A stretch of DNA of 64,000 nucleotides from Cellulomonas chitinilytica (GCF_016862675.1 NZ_BONK01000009.1:124001-188000), one strand, 5' to 3'; numbered from the stretch's first letter, positions 17,163 through 25,380 are shown. Notes: generated from the sequence alone by a model not told the origin. Made by a program: numbers and translations.

Positions 17163-17684
17163 GTGACGGACCGACTCCTGCTGCGCCCGCTGACCACCGA
17201 CGACGAAGCGCAGGCGTGGCAGGCGCACGACGAGCTCGCCCGGGAGGGGTTCGACTTCCTGCTCGGCGGGCGTCGCGACGACTGGGCCGGCTACCTGGCC
17301 CACCTGGACCGCGAGCGCGACGGCGTCGGTCTGCCCCCGGGCTGGGTGCCCGCCACGTTCCTCGTCGCCGACGTCGACGGCGTGATCGTCGGGCGCGTGT
17401 CCGTCCGGCACGAGCTCAACGAGTGGCTCACCCGTGTCGGCGGTCACATCGGCTACGCCGTGCGACCCGCGTTCCGCCGGCGCGGGTACGCCACCGAGAT
17501 CCTGCGTCAGTCGCTCGCCGTCGCCCGGTCCGTCGGTGTGGCCGCCGCGCTGGTGACCTGCGACGACGACAACGTCGCCTCCGCCCGGACCATCGAGCGC
17601 TGCGGCGGTGTGCTGGAGGACGTCGCGCTCGTCGAGGGGGGTACACCGAAGCGCCGGTACTGGGTCGACACGGGTGGCGACTGA
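17163..17684 (+). CDS. GNAT-family N-acetyltransferase (RimJ/RimL type)
   Basis: A 173-residue acetyltransferase. The N-terminus TDRLLLRPLTTDDEAQAW is typical of RimJ/RimL-like GNATs, IGYAVRPAFRRRGYATEILR is motif A (acetyl-CoA binding), and VTCDDDNVASARTIERCGG is motif B. It starts at GTG 17163. Its last 178 bp overlap the 3' end of the convergent HNH endonuclease gene. Confidence 0.88.
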   Translation: MTDRLLLRPLTTDDEAQAWQAHDELAREGFDFLLGGRRDDWAGYLAHLDRERDGVGLPPGWVPATFLVADVDGVIVGRVSVRHELNEWLTRVGGHIGYAVRPAFRRRGYATEILRQSLAVARSVGVAAALVTCDDDNVASARTIERCGGVLEDVALVEGGTPKRRYWVDTGGD

Positions 17685-19180
17685 CCCACCGCCTGCAGCA
17701 CCCCCCGCGCCCGCGCGGAGCCCGGCGTCCGACCGAGCGGCACCTCGTCGGGCAGCTCACCGCGCGGCTCGGCCAGGATCCGCCCGTCGGGTGCGACGAA
17801 GCGGTAGAGCGCCGGTCCCGGATCGACGTGACGGCGACGTGGCCTCCGGGTCAATCGCTCGATCCGGGCGTCGTACCGGTGGACCTCGTGGTGGTGGAAG
17901 CTGCACAGGAGCACCCCGTTGGACACGTCGGTGCGTCCTCCGTCGCGGTCCCACCAGGCGATGTGGTGGATCTCGCCCCAGCGGGCGGCCCGGTCGCAGT
18001 CGCCCCACCGGCAGGAGCGGTCGCGGGCGATGACGGCCCGCCGCTGCACACCCGTGTAGAGCCGAGCGGTGCGCCCGAGGTTGACGGGCTCGTCCGCGGC
18101 GTCGACGACGATCCGGGTCAGCTCGCAGTCGCAGAGCACCCGGGCGATCTCCGACGTCGCGACCGGCGTCCCGTCCTCCAACGTCGCCGGAGGGACCTCG
18201 CCGGCCACACCCTCGCCGGCCGCTCCATCACCGGCCACACCCTCGCCGACCACACCCTCGCCGGCCGCTCCATCACCGGCCACACCCTCGGCGCGGGCGC
18301 CACCCCGGCGGCGCCGCAGCGCCGCGAACGTCTCCTCGCGCACGAGGAACGACACGTGCGGGCGCACCGCCGCCCCGGACGCGGTGCTCGGCAGCGACAG
18401 GACCGTCGAGGCGAGCGCATCGAGCGCGTCGGCCCGCGCCTGCTCGGGCGTCCTCCCGTCCGACGGCACCTCACCGGTCGACTCGAGCGCCCGGCGCAAC
18501 CGTTCGCCCGCCACCGCGTCGACCAGGCCCGAGATCCGCGTCCCGTCCGGCCGGACCGTGACGTGCAGGTACCGCGCGTGACGCTGGGCCTGGTACTCGT
18601 CCTCGACGCGGTCGGGGTCGCGCTCCGCGACCCAGCGGGCAAGCGCTCGTCGAAACCCCGGCGCCGGATGCGCGCGTGCGAGGCGCAGGGCGGCTTGTTG
18701 ACCGTCCGGCGACCTCAGCGCGTCGGCGACCCCGCCCGACGCGCCGGCGAGAGTCCGCCCGATCACCTCGAGGTGCTCGCCCGGCAACGCACCCGTGCGC
18801 ACGGCGACCGCGATGGCGGGCAGCTCGGCCAACGCCTGCGCCTGCTCCACCCGCCGGGTCGCCGCACCCAGCCCGGTCCTGCCGTGCCGAGCCAGCGAGG
18901 CCTCGAACGACGGATCCCCCGCGACGACCGACGTCCCCGCGTCCCGCTCCGCCAGGAGCCAGGCCGACCGCGCCGCCGTCAGCGCGCCGCCGACCCGTTC
19001 GAGCGTCGCGAGGACCCCGCGCCGCTCAGCACCTGCGAGCCCCAGGGCGTCCCGCGCGAGCGTCTCGATGTGCGCCAGGCTCTCCACCGCACGGGCCGCC
19101 AGGACTTCCGCGCTCCCGACCGCACCGGCACAGCCGGCATCGCCGGCATCGCCAGGCGGCGCGAGCGCAGATTCGAACAT
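17507..19180 (-). CDS. DUF222/HNH endonuclease (13E12 family)
   Basis: A 557-residue protein. The helical DUF222 domain occupies about 30-330. The C-terminal HNH nuclease includes CRWGDCDRAARWGEIHHI, NGVLLCSFHHHEVH and paired cysteines for zinc. Between the two is a glycine-alanine repeat tract encoded by six 15-bp units. These multicopy actinobacterial genes are of uncertain role (DNA repair, mobile or self-splicing relatives). The ATG lies inside a perfect SOS box and 7 nt after TAGAAT, so it looks LexA-controlled and leaderless. There is no stop before 17507, so the gene overlaps the acetyltransferase. Confidence 0.9.
   Translation of the reverse strand: MFESALAPPGDAGDAGCAGAVGSAEVLAARAVESLAHIETLARDALGLAGAERRGVLATLERVGGALTAARSAWLLAERDAGTSVVAGDPSFEASLARHGRTGLGAATRRVEQAQALAELPAIAVAVRTGALPGEHLEVIGRTLAGASGGVADALRSPDGQQAALRLARAHPAPGFRRALARWVAERDPDRVEDEYQAQRHARYLHVTVRPDGTRISGLVDAVAGERLRRALESTGEVPSDGRTPEQARADALDALASTVLSLPSTASGAAVRPHVSFLVREETFAALRRRRGGARAEGVAGDGAAGEGVVGEGVAGDGAAGEGVAGEVPPATLEDGTPVATSEIARVLCDCELTRIVVDAADEPVNLGRTARLYTGVQRRAVIARDRSCRWGDCDRAARWGEIHHIAWWDRDGGRTDVSNGVLLCSFHHHEVHRYDARIERLTRRPRRRHVDPGPALYRFVAPDGRILAEPRGELPDEVPLGRTPGSARARGVLQAVGQSPPVSTQYRRFGVPPSTSATSSSTPPQRSMVRAEATLSSSQVTSAAATPTDRATASD
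18201..18290 (-). repeat. Six 15-bp tandem units in the HNH gene
   Basis: Units CCGGCCACACCCTCG and CCGGCCGCTCCATCA alternate (order A-B-A-A'-B-A) and encode EGVAG, DGAAG and EGVVG pentapeptides in the linker. Unit length keeps the frame. Confidence 0.9.
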
Positions 19181-19217
19181 GTGTTCGATTCTACGCGAAC
19201 CGAGACATCCCGCACAA
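19173..19217 (-). promoter_or_regulatory. SOS box plus promoter over the HNH start codon
   Basis: TCGAACATGTGTTCGA (19173-19188) is a perfect 16-nt dyad that fits the actinobacterial LexA consensus TCGAAC-N4-GTTCGA. On the minus strand TTGTGC (complement of 19212-19217), 18 nt and TAGAAT (complement of 19188-19193) form a promoter; the ATG is 7 nt downstream. LexA bound here would cover the start site. Confidence 0.75.
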
Positions 19218-19250
19218 CCCTGACCTGCACCGATGCGCGCACCGGCGCCC

Positions 19251-20075
19251 TCAGCGCAAGGCCAGCAACCAGTCCAGCCCCACCGGAACGGCGTCGAGCA
19301 CCGCGACGTGCCCGTCGCGCGGCCGCAGCCACAGCTCCCCGAACGGCAGCTCCCGCACCAGGTGCTCGGCGTGCGCGGGCGGCACCACCCGGTCGCGCCC
19401 GCCCTGCACGACGAGGACCGGCACGCGCACGTCGCGCAGCGCGAACCCCCACGGCGACACGAAGGCGACGTCGTCGTCCACCAGCCCGTCGGCGCCGTCC
19501 GCCTCGGCCCGCTGCGCGTCCTGGCCGAGCGGTGCCCACGCGCCGGACAGCGCCGCCCAGTCGGGCTCGACGAAGATCGACGGGTCGAACTCGTCCGTCT
19601 CGGCGAACAGGGCCCGGGCGTCGCGCCCGTGCACGGCGGCCCGCAGCCCGCCGGGCGCCGCCATGCCGTCCCACCAGTCGTCCTCGTCGGTGAAGGGCGC
19701 GATGCCGGCGAGGACGACCGCACCGGAGACCCTGTCGGGCAGCAGCGCCGCGCAGGCGAGCGCGTGCGGCCCGCCCCCGGACGCCCCCATCACGCCGACC
19801 CGGTCGACGCCGCACGCGTCGAGCACGCGCTCCAGGTCGGTGCCGACCGAGGCGACGTCCCGCCCCGGCTGCGGCGACGACCCGCCGTAGCTGGGCCGGG
19901 CGGCGGACAGCACCCGCATCCCGCGCGCGGCGGCAGCCTCGACGACCGGTGCGAGCAGCGCACCCGTCTGCGGCGACCCGTGGTGCCACAGCACGGCGGG
20001 CGCCCCCGCCTCGCCGGTGTCGTGGACGACGACCACCCGGCCGTCCGAGAGGAGCACGTGCTGCTCGTGGGGCAT
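19251..20075 (-). CDS. Alpha/beta-hydrolase
   Basis: A 274-residue alpha/beta-hydrolase fold protein. WHHGSPQTG is the oxyanion HG motif, VMGASGGGPHALA the nucleophile elbow (Ser), and RPRDGHVAVLDA supplies the catalytic His. The acid residue is probably in VVQGGRDRVVP. The ATG at 20075 is 7 nt after TAGAGT (leaderless). It probably acts on a small ester, amide or epoxide in the cytoplasm; no signal peptide is visible. Confidence 0.88.
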   Translation of the reverse strand: MPHEQHVLLSDGRVVVVHDTGEAGAPAVLWHHGSPQTGALLAPVVEAAAARGMRVLSAARPSYGGSSPQPGRDVASVGTDLERVLDACGVDRVGVMGASGGGPHALACAALLPDRVSGAVVLAGIAPFTDEDDWWDGMAAPGGLRAAVHGRDARALFAETDEFDPSIFVEPDWAALSGAWAPLGQDAQRAEADGADGLVDDDVAFVSPWGFALRDVRVPVLVVQGGRDRVVPPAHAEHLVRELPFGELWLRPRDGHVAVLDAVPVGLDWLLALR

Positions 20076-20127
20076 GGCCGGGACTCTAGGCCGGACCACC
20101 GACGCGTGCCGGGAACCCGATGCTCGG

Positions 20128-20847
20128 CTACCCCAGGGCGGCGCACGCGGCGATGTTCGCGTCCGGGTTCTGCACCGCGTACTCACGGGTCTCGTCACCG
20201 ACCCTGCGCTTGACCGTGCGGATCGGCTCCAGGCTCTCGAGGTCGTCCAGCTGGTACCCCATGCTCATCGACCCGTCGGGGAACTCGACGGTCCAGGAGG
20301 AGCCGTACCCGAACGTCTCCAGGGTGCACGTCGCCTTCACGGTGGCCGTCCAGCCGTCCGGCGGAAAGCTCCCTCCCCTGGAGCCAGCAGACGCGGGCGG
20401 CTCCTCGGCGGCCGACCCCGCGCTGTTGGCCTCGACGAGGGCCCGGGACACCTCCAGCTGGGCGGCGCGGACGGCGTCGGACGCGGCGTCGACCGCGGGC
20501 AGCGCCCCGCTCTCGATGGCGGCGCGCAGGGCGTCGACCGCGGCCGCCAGCGCCGTCGCGTCGACCTTCCCGGCCGCGGCGGCGGCGACCACGGCGGCAG
20601 CGTCGTCCGCGACCTTCGTCGCGGCCCCGAGCTTCGCGTCGCGAGCCGCCGTCGCGTCGGCCTCGGCGGCGGCGGCCTCCTGCTCCCGGAGCAGGTCCTG
20701 CGCGGCCACCGCAGCCGCGTGCGCGCGGGCCTCCGCCGCCGCGCCGGCGCGCACCCCGACGACGACGGAGGCGGCAGCGAGGGCGACGAGGAGGACCACC
20801 ACGACGGCGGCGACCTTTCCCGAGGTGCTCGACACGATGCTGCTCAT
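20128..20847 (-). CDS. Membrane-anchored alanine-rich protein of unknown function
   Basis: A 239-residue protein with one N-terminal membrane segment (VAAVVVVLLVALAAASVVVG, about 12-31). A long Ala/Glu/Asp-rich, probably coiled-coil region follows to about 140, then a small C-terminal domain containing two Cys (KATCTLETFGYGSSWTVEFPD and ANIAACAALG) that could form a disulfide. The C-terminal part would be extracellular. I recognise no family. Confidence 0.65.
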   Translation of the reverse strand: MSSIVSSTSGKVAAVVVVLLVALAAASVVVGVRAGAAAEARAHAAAVAAQDLLREQEAAAAEADATAARDAKLGAATKVADDAAAVVAAAAAGKVDATALAAAVDALRAAIESGALPAVDAASDAVRAAQLEVSRALVEANSAGSAAEEPPASAGSRGGSFPPDGWTATVKATCTLETFGYGSSWTVEFPDGSMSMGYQLDDLESLEPIRTVKRRVGDETREYAVQNPDANIAACAALG

Positions 20848-21053
20848 GCGTGGGCCCGCTCTCCGAGTCGTGAGGGTGGTGGGGGTCGCGAGAGGGAGCC
20901 CCGTCGAGTCCTCTTCGGTCGCGTGCGCCTGTGCCCTGAACCGGTCCCGAGCCGTTCACCTGCGTGCGCGCGGAGCGTGAGGACGACGCACGTGAGGACG
21001 ACACGCGTGAGACCGCCCACGGCACGCGACCGCGCCCCGGCACTATGTCCGCC

Positions 21054-21539
21054 ATGACCACCGTGCGACGTGCGACCCCGGCCGACCTCGACGCGGCGAC
21101 CGCCCTGTTCGGCCAGTACCTGCGGTTCTACCGTCGCGAGCACGCACCCGCGGCGGTCCGTGCGTTCCTGGCCGCCCGGATGGACGCGACTGACGGCGTC
21201 CTGCTCGTCGCGGAGGTGGACGAGACGCCCGTCGGGCTGGCGCACTGCTACCCCACGTGGTCGTCGCTGAGCCTCGCGCGGGCGTGGGTGCTCAACGACC
21301 TGTTCGTCGACCCGTCCGCCCGCGGCACGGGGGCGGGACGCGCGCTGGTCCGGGCGGCGAAGGCCGAGGCGGCGGCGGCCGGGGCGGTGTACGTGGCGCT
21401 GGAGACCGAGCGGACGAACGTCGTCGGGCAGACGCTGTACGCGTCGGAGGGGTTCGTCCGGGACGACGAGAACCTGCACTATGCGGCTCCGGTCGGCGAC
21501 GATGTCGAGACGGCGTCACCCGCTCCGTTCTCCGGGTGA
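21054..21539 (+). CDS. GNAT-family N-acetyltransferase
   Basis: A 161-residue GNAT protein: MTTVRRATPADLDAATALF is the N-terminal strand-helix, LNDLFVDPSARGTGAGRALV is motif A, and ETERTNVVGQTLYASEGF is motif B. I chose ATG 21054, 7 nt after CACTAT (leaderless pattern); ATG 21045 in frame is an alternative. It lies 41 nt upstream of DGPF module 3 on the same strand. Confidence 0.9.
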   Translation: MTTVRRATPADLDAATALFGQYLRFYRREHAPAAVRAFLAARMDATDGVLLVAEVDETPVGLAHCYPTWSSLSLARAWVLNDLFVDPSARGTGAGRALVRAAKAEAAAAGAVYVALETERTNVVGQTLYASEGFVRDDENLHYAAPVGDDVETASPAPFSG

Positions 21540-21580
21540 GAGGCCCTCAGCCGAGGGCCGACGACGAAGGAGGCACGACG

Positions 21581-22024
21581 ATGACCAGGTACCTGCTCAC
21601 GGTGAACTTCCAGCCGGGCGTCGTGGACACGCCCATGGAGGAGTGGGCGCCCGAGGAGATCACGGCCCACCTCGACTACTACGCGGCGCTGCGGCGCGAG
21701 CTGCTCGCGAGCGGCGAGGTGGTCCAGTCGGAGGTGCTGGCCGGGCCGGACGTCGCGAAGATCGTGACGTCGGACGGGATCGGGGCGCCCGTCGTGACGG
21801 ACGGGCCGTTCCAGGAGTTCAAGGAGTGGCTCGCGGGCTTCCAGGTCGTCGACGTGGAGTCGGAGGCCCGTGCCGTCGAGATCGCCGCGAAGCTGTCGGC
21901 CGTGCCGGGTCCGGGCGGCCGGGCGACGCAGCAGCCGATCCACGTGCGGCAGGTGCTGGACGACTCGCCGTCGGACGTGACGGAGATGGAGACGTGGCTG
22001 GAGCAGGCGGACGGGGTCCGCTGA
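21581..22024 (+). CDS. YCII-related DGPF-domain protein (module 3)
   Basis: A 147-residue protein; VVTDGPFQEFKEWLAGFQVV carries DGPF at 74-77. The ATG is preceded by a strong GAAGGAGG ribosome site (21566-21573). It overlaps or abuts the downstream sigma factor gene. Its C-terminus extends past the usual YCII end by a short acidic tail (SDVTEMETWLEQADGVR). Confidence 0.9.
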   Translation: MTRYLLTVNFQPGVVDTPMEEWAPEEITAHLDYYAALRRELLASGEVVQSEVLAGPDVAKIVTSDGIGAPVVTDGPFQEFKEWLAGFQVVDVESEARAVEIAAKLSAVPGPGGRATQQPIHVRQVLDDSPSDVTEMETWLEQADGVR

Positions 22025-23286
22025 ACGTCCCGGCCGAGGTCGAGGGCCTGCTGCGCGAGCTCGCGCCGCAGGTCCTCGGCCTGCTGACCCGCCGGTACGG
22101 GGACTTCGCGTCGGCCGAGGACGCCGTGCAGGAGGCGCTGCTCGCGGCGGCGACGCACTGGCCGCGCGACGGCGTGCCGGGCAACCCGCGCGGGTGGCTC
22201 ACGCAGACGGCGACCCGCCGGATGATCGACGCGTGGCGCGCGGACCAGGCGCGGGCGGCCCGGGAACGCCTCGTCGCGGGCGACCCGGTGCGGGGTGGAT
22301 CGGGGCCGGGTGCGTCGGGGCCGGAGGGGTCGGACGGGTCGGATGCGCCGGGGCCGGACGCGTCGGAGCAGGACGACACGCTCGTCGTGCTGCTCCTGTG
22401 CTGCCACCCGTCGCTCACCCCGGCGTCCGCGATCGCGCTGACGTTGCGCGCGGTCGGCGGGCTGACGACCGCGGAGGTCGCCCGGGCGTTCCTCGTGCCC
22501 GAGCCGACGATGGCGCAGCGCATCAGCCGTGCGAAGCGGACGGTCTCCGGCGTCCGGTTCGAGCTCCCCACACCCGACGAGCTCCCCGCGCGGCTCCGCA
22601 GCGTCCGGCACGTGCTCTACCTGATGTTCAACGAGGGCTACGCCGCGACGGGCGGCCCGACGCTGCACCGGGCGGAGCTCTCGGACGAGGCGATCCGGCT
22701 CACGCGGGTGCTGCACGCCGTGCGGCCCGACGACGGCGAGACCGCCGGCCTGCTCGCCCTGATGCTGCTCGACGACGCCCGTCGCCCGGCCCGCACCGAC
22801 GCGTCGGGCGCCCTGGTGCCGCTGCCCGACCAGGACCGGTCGCTGTGGGACCGCGCACTGATCGCGGAGGGGACGGCGCTGCTGGAGGCGAGCAGCGGGC
22901 ACGGGGTGGTCGGCGAGTACCGGCTGCAGGCCGCGATCGCGTCGCTGCACGACCACGCGGCCCGCGCGCAGGACACGGACTGGCCGCAGATCGCCGCGCT
23001 GTACGGGCTGCTGGAGCAGGTCACGGCGAACCCGGTCGTCACGGTGAACCGGGCGGTGGCGACGGCCATGGTGGACGGCCCCCGGGCGGGGCTGGCCCTG
23101 CTCGACGGCGTGGACCTGCCCGGTCACCGGCTCGACGCGGTCCGTGCGCACCTGCACGAGATGGCCGGGGACGTCCCGGAGGCCCTCGCGCACTACGGCG
23201 CGGCGATCGCCCGGGCCACGAGCGTGCCGGAGCGGGAGCACCTGGTCGCCCGGGCGGCCCGGCTGCGCGCGTCGACGGCCGGCTGA
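21994..23286 (+). CDS. ECF42-type RNA polymerase sigma factor (module 3)
   Basis: About 430 residues. Sigma-2 (SAEDAVQEALLAAATHWP, GWLTQTATRRMIDAWRAD), LLCCHPSL, sigma-4 (GGLTTAEVARAFLVPEPTMAQR) and the C-terminal extension (PLPDQDRSLWDR, YRLQAAIASLHDHA, VNRAVATAMVDGP) match the other two copies. A Gly/Ser/Asp-rich linker (about residues 105-125) separates sigma-2 from sigma-4. The start is uncertain: GTG 21994 with a nearby GGAG overlaps the DGPF gene by 31 nt, while a CTG at 22021 would overlap by 4 nt. Confidence 0.87.
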   Translation: MAGAGGRGPLNVPAEVEGLLRELAPQVLGLLTRRYGDFASAEDAVQEALLAAATHWPRDGVPGNPRGWLTQTATRRMIDAWRADQARAARERLVAGDPVRGGSGPGASGPEGSDGSDAPGPDASEQDDTLVVLLLCCHPSLTPASAIALTLRAVGGLTTAEVARAFLVPEPTMAQRISRAKRTVSGVRFELPTPDELPARLRSVRHVLYLMFNEGYAATGGPTLHRAELSDEAIRLTRVLHAVRPDDGETAGLLALMLLDDARRPARTDASGALVPLPDQDRSLWDRALIAEGTALLEASSGHGVVGEYRLQAAIASLHDHAARAQDTDWPQIAALYGLLEQVTANPVVTVNRAVATAMVDGPRAGLALLDGVDLPGHRLDAVRAHLHEMAGDVPEALAHYGAAIARATSVPEREHLVARAARLRASTAG

Positions 23287-23377
23287 CCGTGCTGCGGGGA
23301 CGAACGTCCTCGCGGATCCACAGGATGCGGACGTATCGTCAGGCCCGAGAACTTGGACAGGTGATCAGGAGGCGGCC

Positions 23378-23641
23378 GTGGCGGTCACGCTGCGCACGGA
23401 GCTGGAGACGCTGCGCGACCGGCAGTGGATGTGGTCGTTCCTCGCGCTCGTGCTGGTCATGCCGTGCGTGGCCGTCGGGCTGCTGCTGGACGGGTTCGTC
23501 GTGCGCTCCGTCGTGGTCGGCACGACCCTGCTGCTCCTGCTCGTCGGCACGGTCCTCGCCCGCTGCGCGCGGGAGCTCGAGCAGCTCCTCGGCGCGACCG
23601 CCTCCGTGCCACGACCTCGCCGGGGCCGCCTCGACGTCTGA
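23378..23641 (+). CDS. Small two-segment membrane protein
   Basis: An 87-residue protein starting at GTG 23378 with an AGGAGG site 5 nt upstream. A short charged N-terminus (LRTELETLRDRQW) precedes two hydrophobic segments (FLALVLVMPCVAVGLLLDG and VVVGTTLLLLLVGTVLA), then a basic tail. It follows ECF42 module 3 by 91 nt in the same direction and could be a module target. No family recognised. Confidence 0.65.
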   Translation: MAVTLRTELETLRDRQWMWSFLALVLVMPCVAVGLLLDGFVVRSVVVGTTLLLLLVGTVLARCARELEQLLGATASVPRPRRGRLDV

Positions 23642-23642
23642 C

Positions 23643-23712
23643 GTCCCGGCTCACGACGGGCACGGCTCGGCGAGCGGGTCCCGGCTCACGACGGGCACGG
23701 CTCGGCGAGCGG
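23643..23712. repeat. Perfect 35-bp tandem duplication
   Basis: Two identical 35-nt units (23643-23677 and 23678-23712) lie back to back at the 3' end of the minus-strand MFS gene. The duplication repeats the codons for PLAEPCPS and the stop. The unit length is not a multiple of three. Confidence 0.95.
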
Positions 23713-24939
23713 CCGCGCGACGCGGGCCTGCGGGACCCCGGCGACGTCCCGCCGCGGCCGGATCCCCGCGACGAGCCCGACGGCGGCGACGGCGACGACG
23801 AGCGCGGACGGCACGGGCAGCGCCCCGGGCCCGGCCCGGTCGACGAGGAGGCTGCCGAGCGCGGCCCCGACGGCGATCCCTCCGTTGAACACCACCGGGA
23901 TGACGGTCCCCGCGGTGGTGCGGTGCTCGGGACCGGCGACCCGCATGATCAGGGTCTGCGCGAGCGGCGGCAGGGTGCCGGAGGTGAGGCCCCAGACGAC
24001 GAGCACGGCGAGCCCCGCCACGGGACGCCCGCCGACGACGGCGAACGCGAGCAGGGACGCCGCGACGAGCCCGGTCGCCGCGACGAGCACCGGGCCGGTC
24101 CACCCGTCGCGGACGCGCCCGACGAGGGCGAGCCCGACGGCCGACGACGTCCCGAGCACGAGCAGCGCGGTGCTCATGCCGCCGGGCAGCGCGGTGGCCG
24201 CGTCGGCGGCGAGCCGGGTGACGAACGTGAACGCGGCGAAGTGCCCGACGAGCACGAGGCCGACGAGCCCGGCGACCACGAGCACGGGGCGCAGCTGCCC
24301 GGCGGGGGCGGCGGCGCGCTCGTCGTCCGGCGCTGTGGTCGCGCCGCCCGCGGTCCCCGCGCCGACGACGACGGCCCGCACGAGCCCGGCCGCCACGACC
24401 CCGAGCACGGCGAGCGCCGCGAAGGCCGCACGCCAGTCCCAGGTGCGGGCGACGAGGCTCGCGAGCGGGACGCCGATGACGGTGCCGAGGGTCGCCCCGC
24501 CGAGCACGACGGACACGGCGGTGGCGAGCCGGCGCGGGTCGACGATGTCGGCGGTGTGCGCGTTGACGGTGGCCCACAGCAGCCCGCAGACGGCGGCGCC
24601 GAGCAGCCGCCCGGCGACGGCGACCTCGTAGCCGGGTGCGGCGGCGGTGAGCGCGGAGGCGAGGGCGAACACGACGAGCGCGCCGGTGACGACGGTGCGA
24701 CGGTCCCAGCGGCGGGCGAGCCGGACGAGCGGGAACGTGGCGACGACGACGGTCGCGGCCCACAGGGAGACGAGCAGGCCGGTGCGCGCCTGGGTGACGC
24801 CGAGGTCGGCACTCATCTGCGGGAGCACGGCGGTGGGCAGCATCTCGCCGGTGACCATGACGAACGTCGCGCCGCCGAGCACGGCGAGGCTCGGCCAGGG
24901 CAGCCCGGTGCGGGCGGTGGAGGTCTGGGTGAGGGCCAT
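23686..24939 (-). CDS. MFS transporter (DHA1-type, arabinose-efflux-like)
   Basis: A 417-residue protein with about 12 membrane segments. FVMVTGEMLPTAVLPQMSADLG is the TM1 motif typical of AraJ/CmlR-like efflux proteins, LVRLARRWDRRTVVTGAL is motif A, and GGATLGTVIGVPLASLVA motif C. The ATG at 24939 is 7 nt after TAGCGT. It is divergent from a MerR regulator whose dyad lies in the promoter. It ends inside the second copy of a 35-bp duplication. Efflux of a cytotoxic compound is likely. Confidence 0.9.
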   Translation of the reverse strand: MALTQTSTARTGLPWPSLAVLGGATFVMVTGEMLPTAVLPQMSADLGVTQARTGLLVSLWAATVVVATFPLVRLARRWDRRTVVTGALVVFALASALTAAAPGYEVAVAGRLLGAAVCGLLWATVNAHTADIVDPRRLATAVSVVLGGATLGTVIGVPLASLVARTWDWRAAFAALAVLGVVAAGLVRAVVVGAGTAGGATTAPDDERAAAPAGQLRPVLVVAGLVGLVLVGHFAAFTFVTRLAADAATALPGGMSTALLVLGTSSAVGLALVGRVRDGWTGPVLVAATGLVAASLLAFAVVGGRPVAGLAVLVVWGLTSGTLPPLAQTLIMRVAGPEHRTTAGTVIPVVFNGGIAVGAALGSLLVDRAGPGALPVPSALVVAVAAVGLVAGIRPRRDVAGVPQARVARPLAEPCPS

Positions 24940-24946
24940 GTCTGCG

Positions 24947-24979
24947 ACGCTAGACTTTGACATCAGTGTGAAGGTCAAG
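24947..24979 (-). promoter_or_regulatory. MerR-type promoter/operator between MFS and merR
   Basis: On the minus strand CTTGACC is followed by a long spacer and TAGCGT (complement of 24947-24952). The spacer is about 20 nt from TTGACC (complement of 24973-24978). The dyad CTTTGAC/GTCAAG brackets the spacer. An overlong spacer carrying a dyad is the hallmark of MerR-activated promoters. Confidence 0.6.
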
Positions 24980-24996
24980 CGGACCGGAGGACCGGC

Positions 24997-25380
24997 ATGA
25001 AGATCGGTGAGCTGTCCCGTCGCACCGGCGTCTCGACCCGGCTGCTGCGGTACTACGAGGAGCAGGGGCTCATCGCCCCGGCCCGGTCCACGAACACCTA
25101 CCGCACGTACGACGAGCAGGACGTCGCCCGCGTCGAGCAGGTCGTCGGGCTCGTCCGCGCCGGGGTCCCGACCCGGCTGGCCCGGGTGCTGCTCGACCTG
25201 GAGGACGTCCGCGCCGACGACCTCGCCCCGTCGTGCACCCGGCAGGTCGCCGAGATGCTCGCGGAGGAGCTCACCGGGCTCGACGAGCGCATCGCGTGCC
25301 TGACGAAGAGCCGGCGCACCCTCCTCGACTACCTGCAGCGCACCGAGCACGCGACGAGCGTCCTGGAGGGTGCGCGCTAG
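24997..25380 (+). CDS. MerR-family regulator
   Basis: A 127-residue protein. MKIGELSRRTGVSTRLLRYY is the canonical MerR HTH start, followed by the wing (LIAPARSTNTYRTYDEQDVARV) and a coiled-coil dimer helix. The single cysteines in SCTRQV and ERIACLTKSRR could be sensory, but the pattern is not a known metal site. A GGAGG site precedes the ATG. It is divergent from the MFS gene, its likely target. Confidence 0.92.
   Translation: MKIGELSRRTGVSTRLLRYYEEQGLIAPARSTNTYRTYDEQDVARVEQVVGLVRAGVPTRLARVLLDLEDVRADDLAPSCTRQVAEMLAEELTGLDERIACLTKSRRTLLDYLQRTEHATSVLEGAR

Noticed and set aside
18201..18290. CRISPR-like array
   Set aside because: Units are contiguous 15-mers without spacers, lie inside a coding region in frame, and encode a linker.
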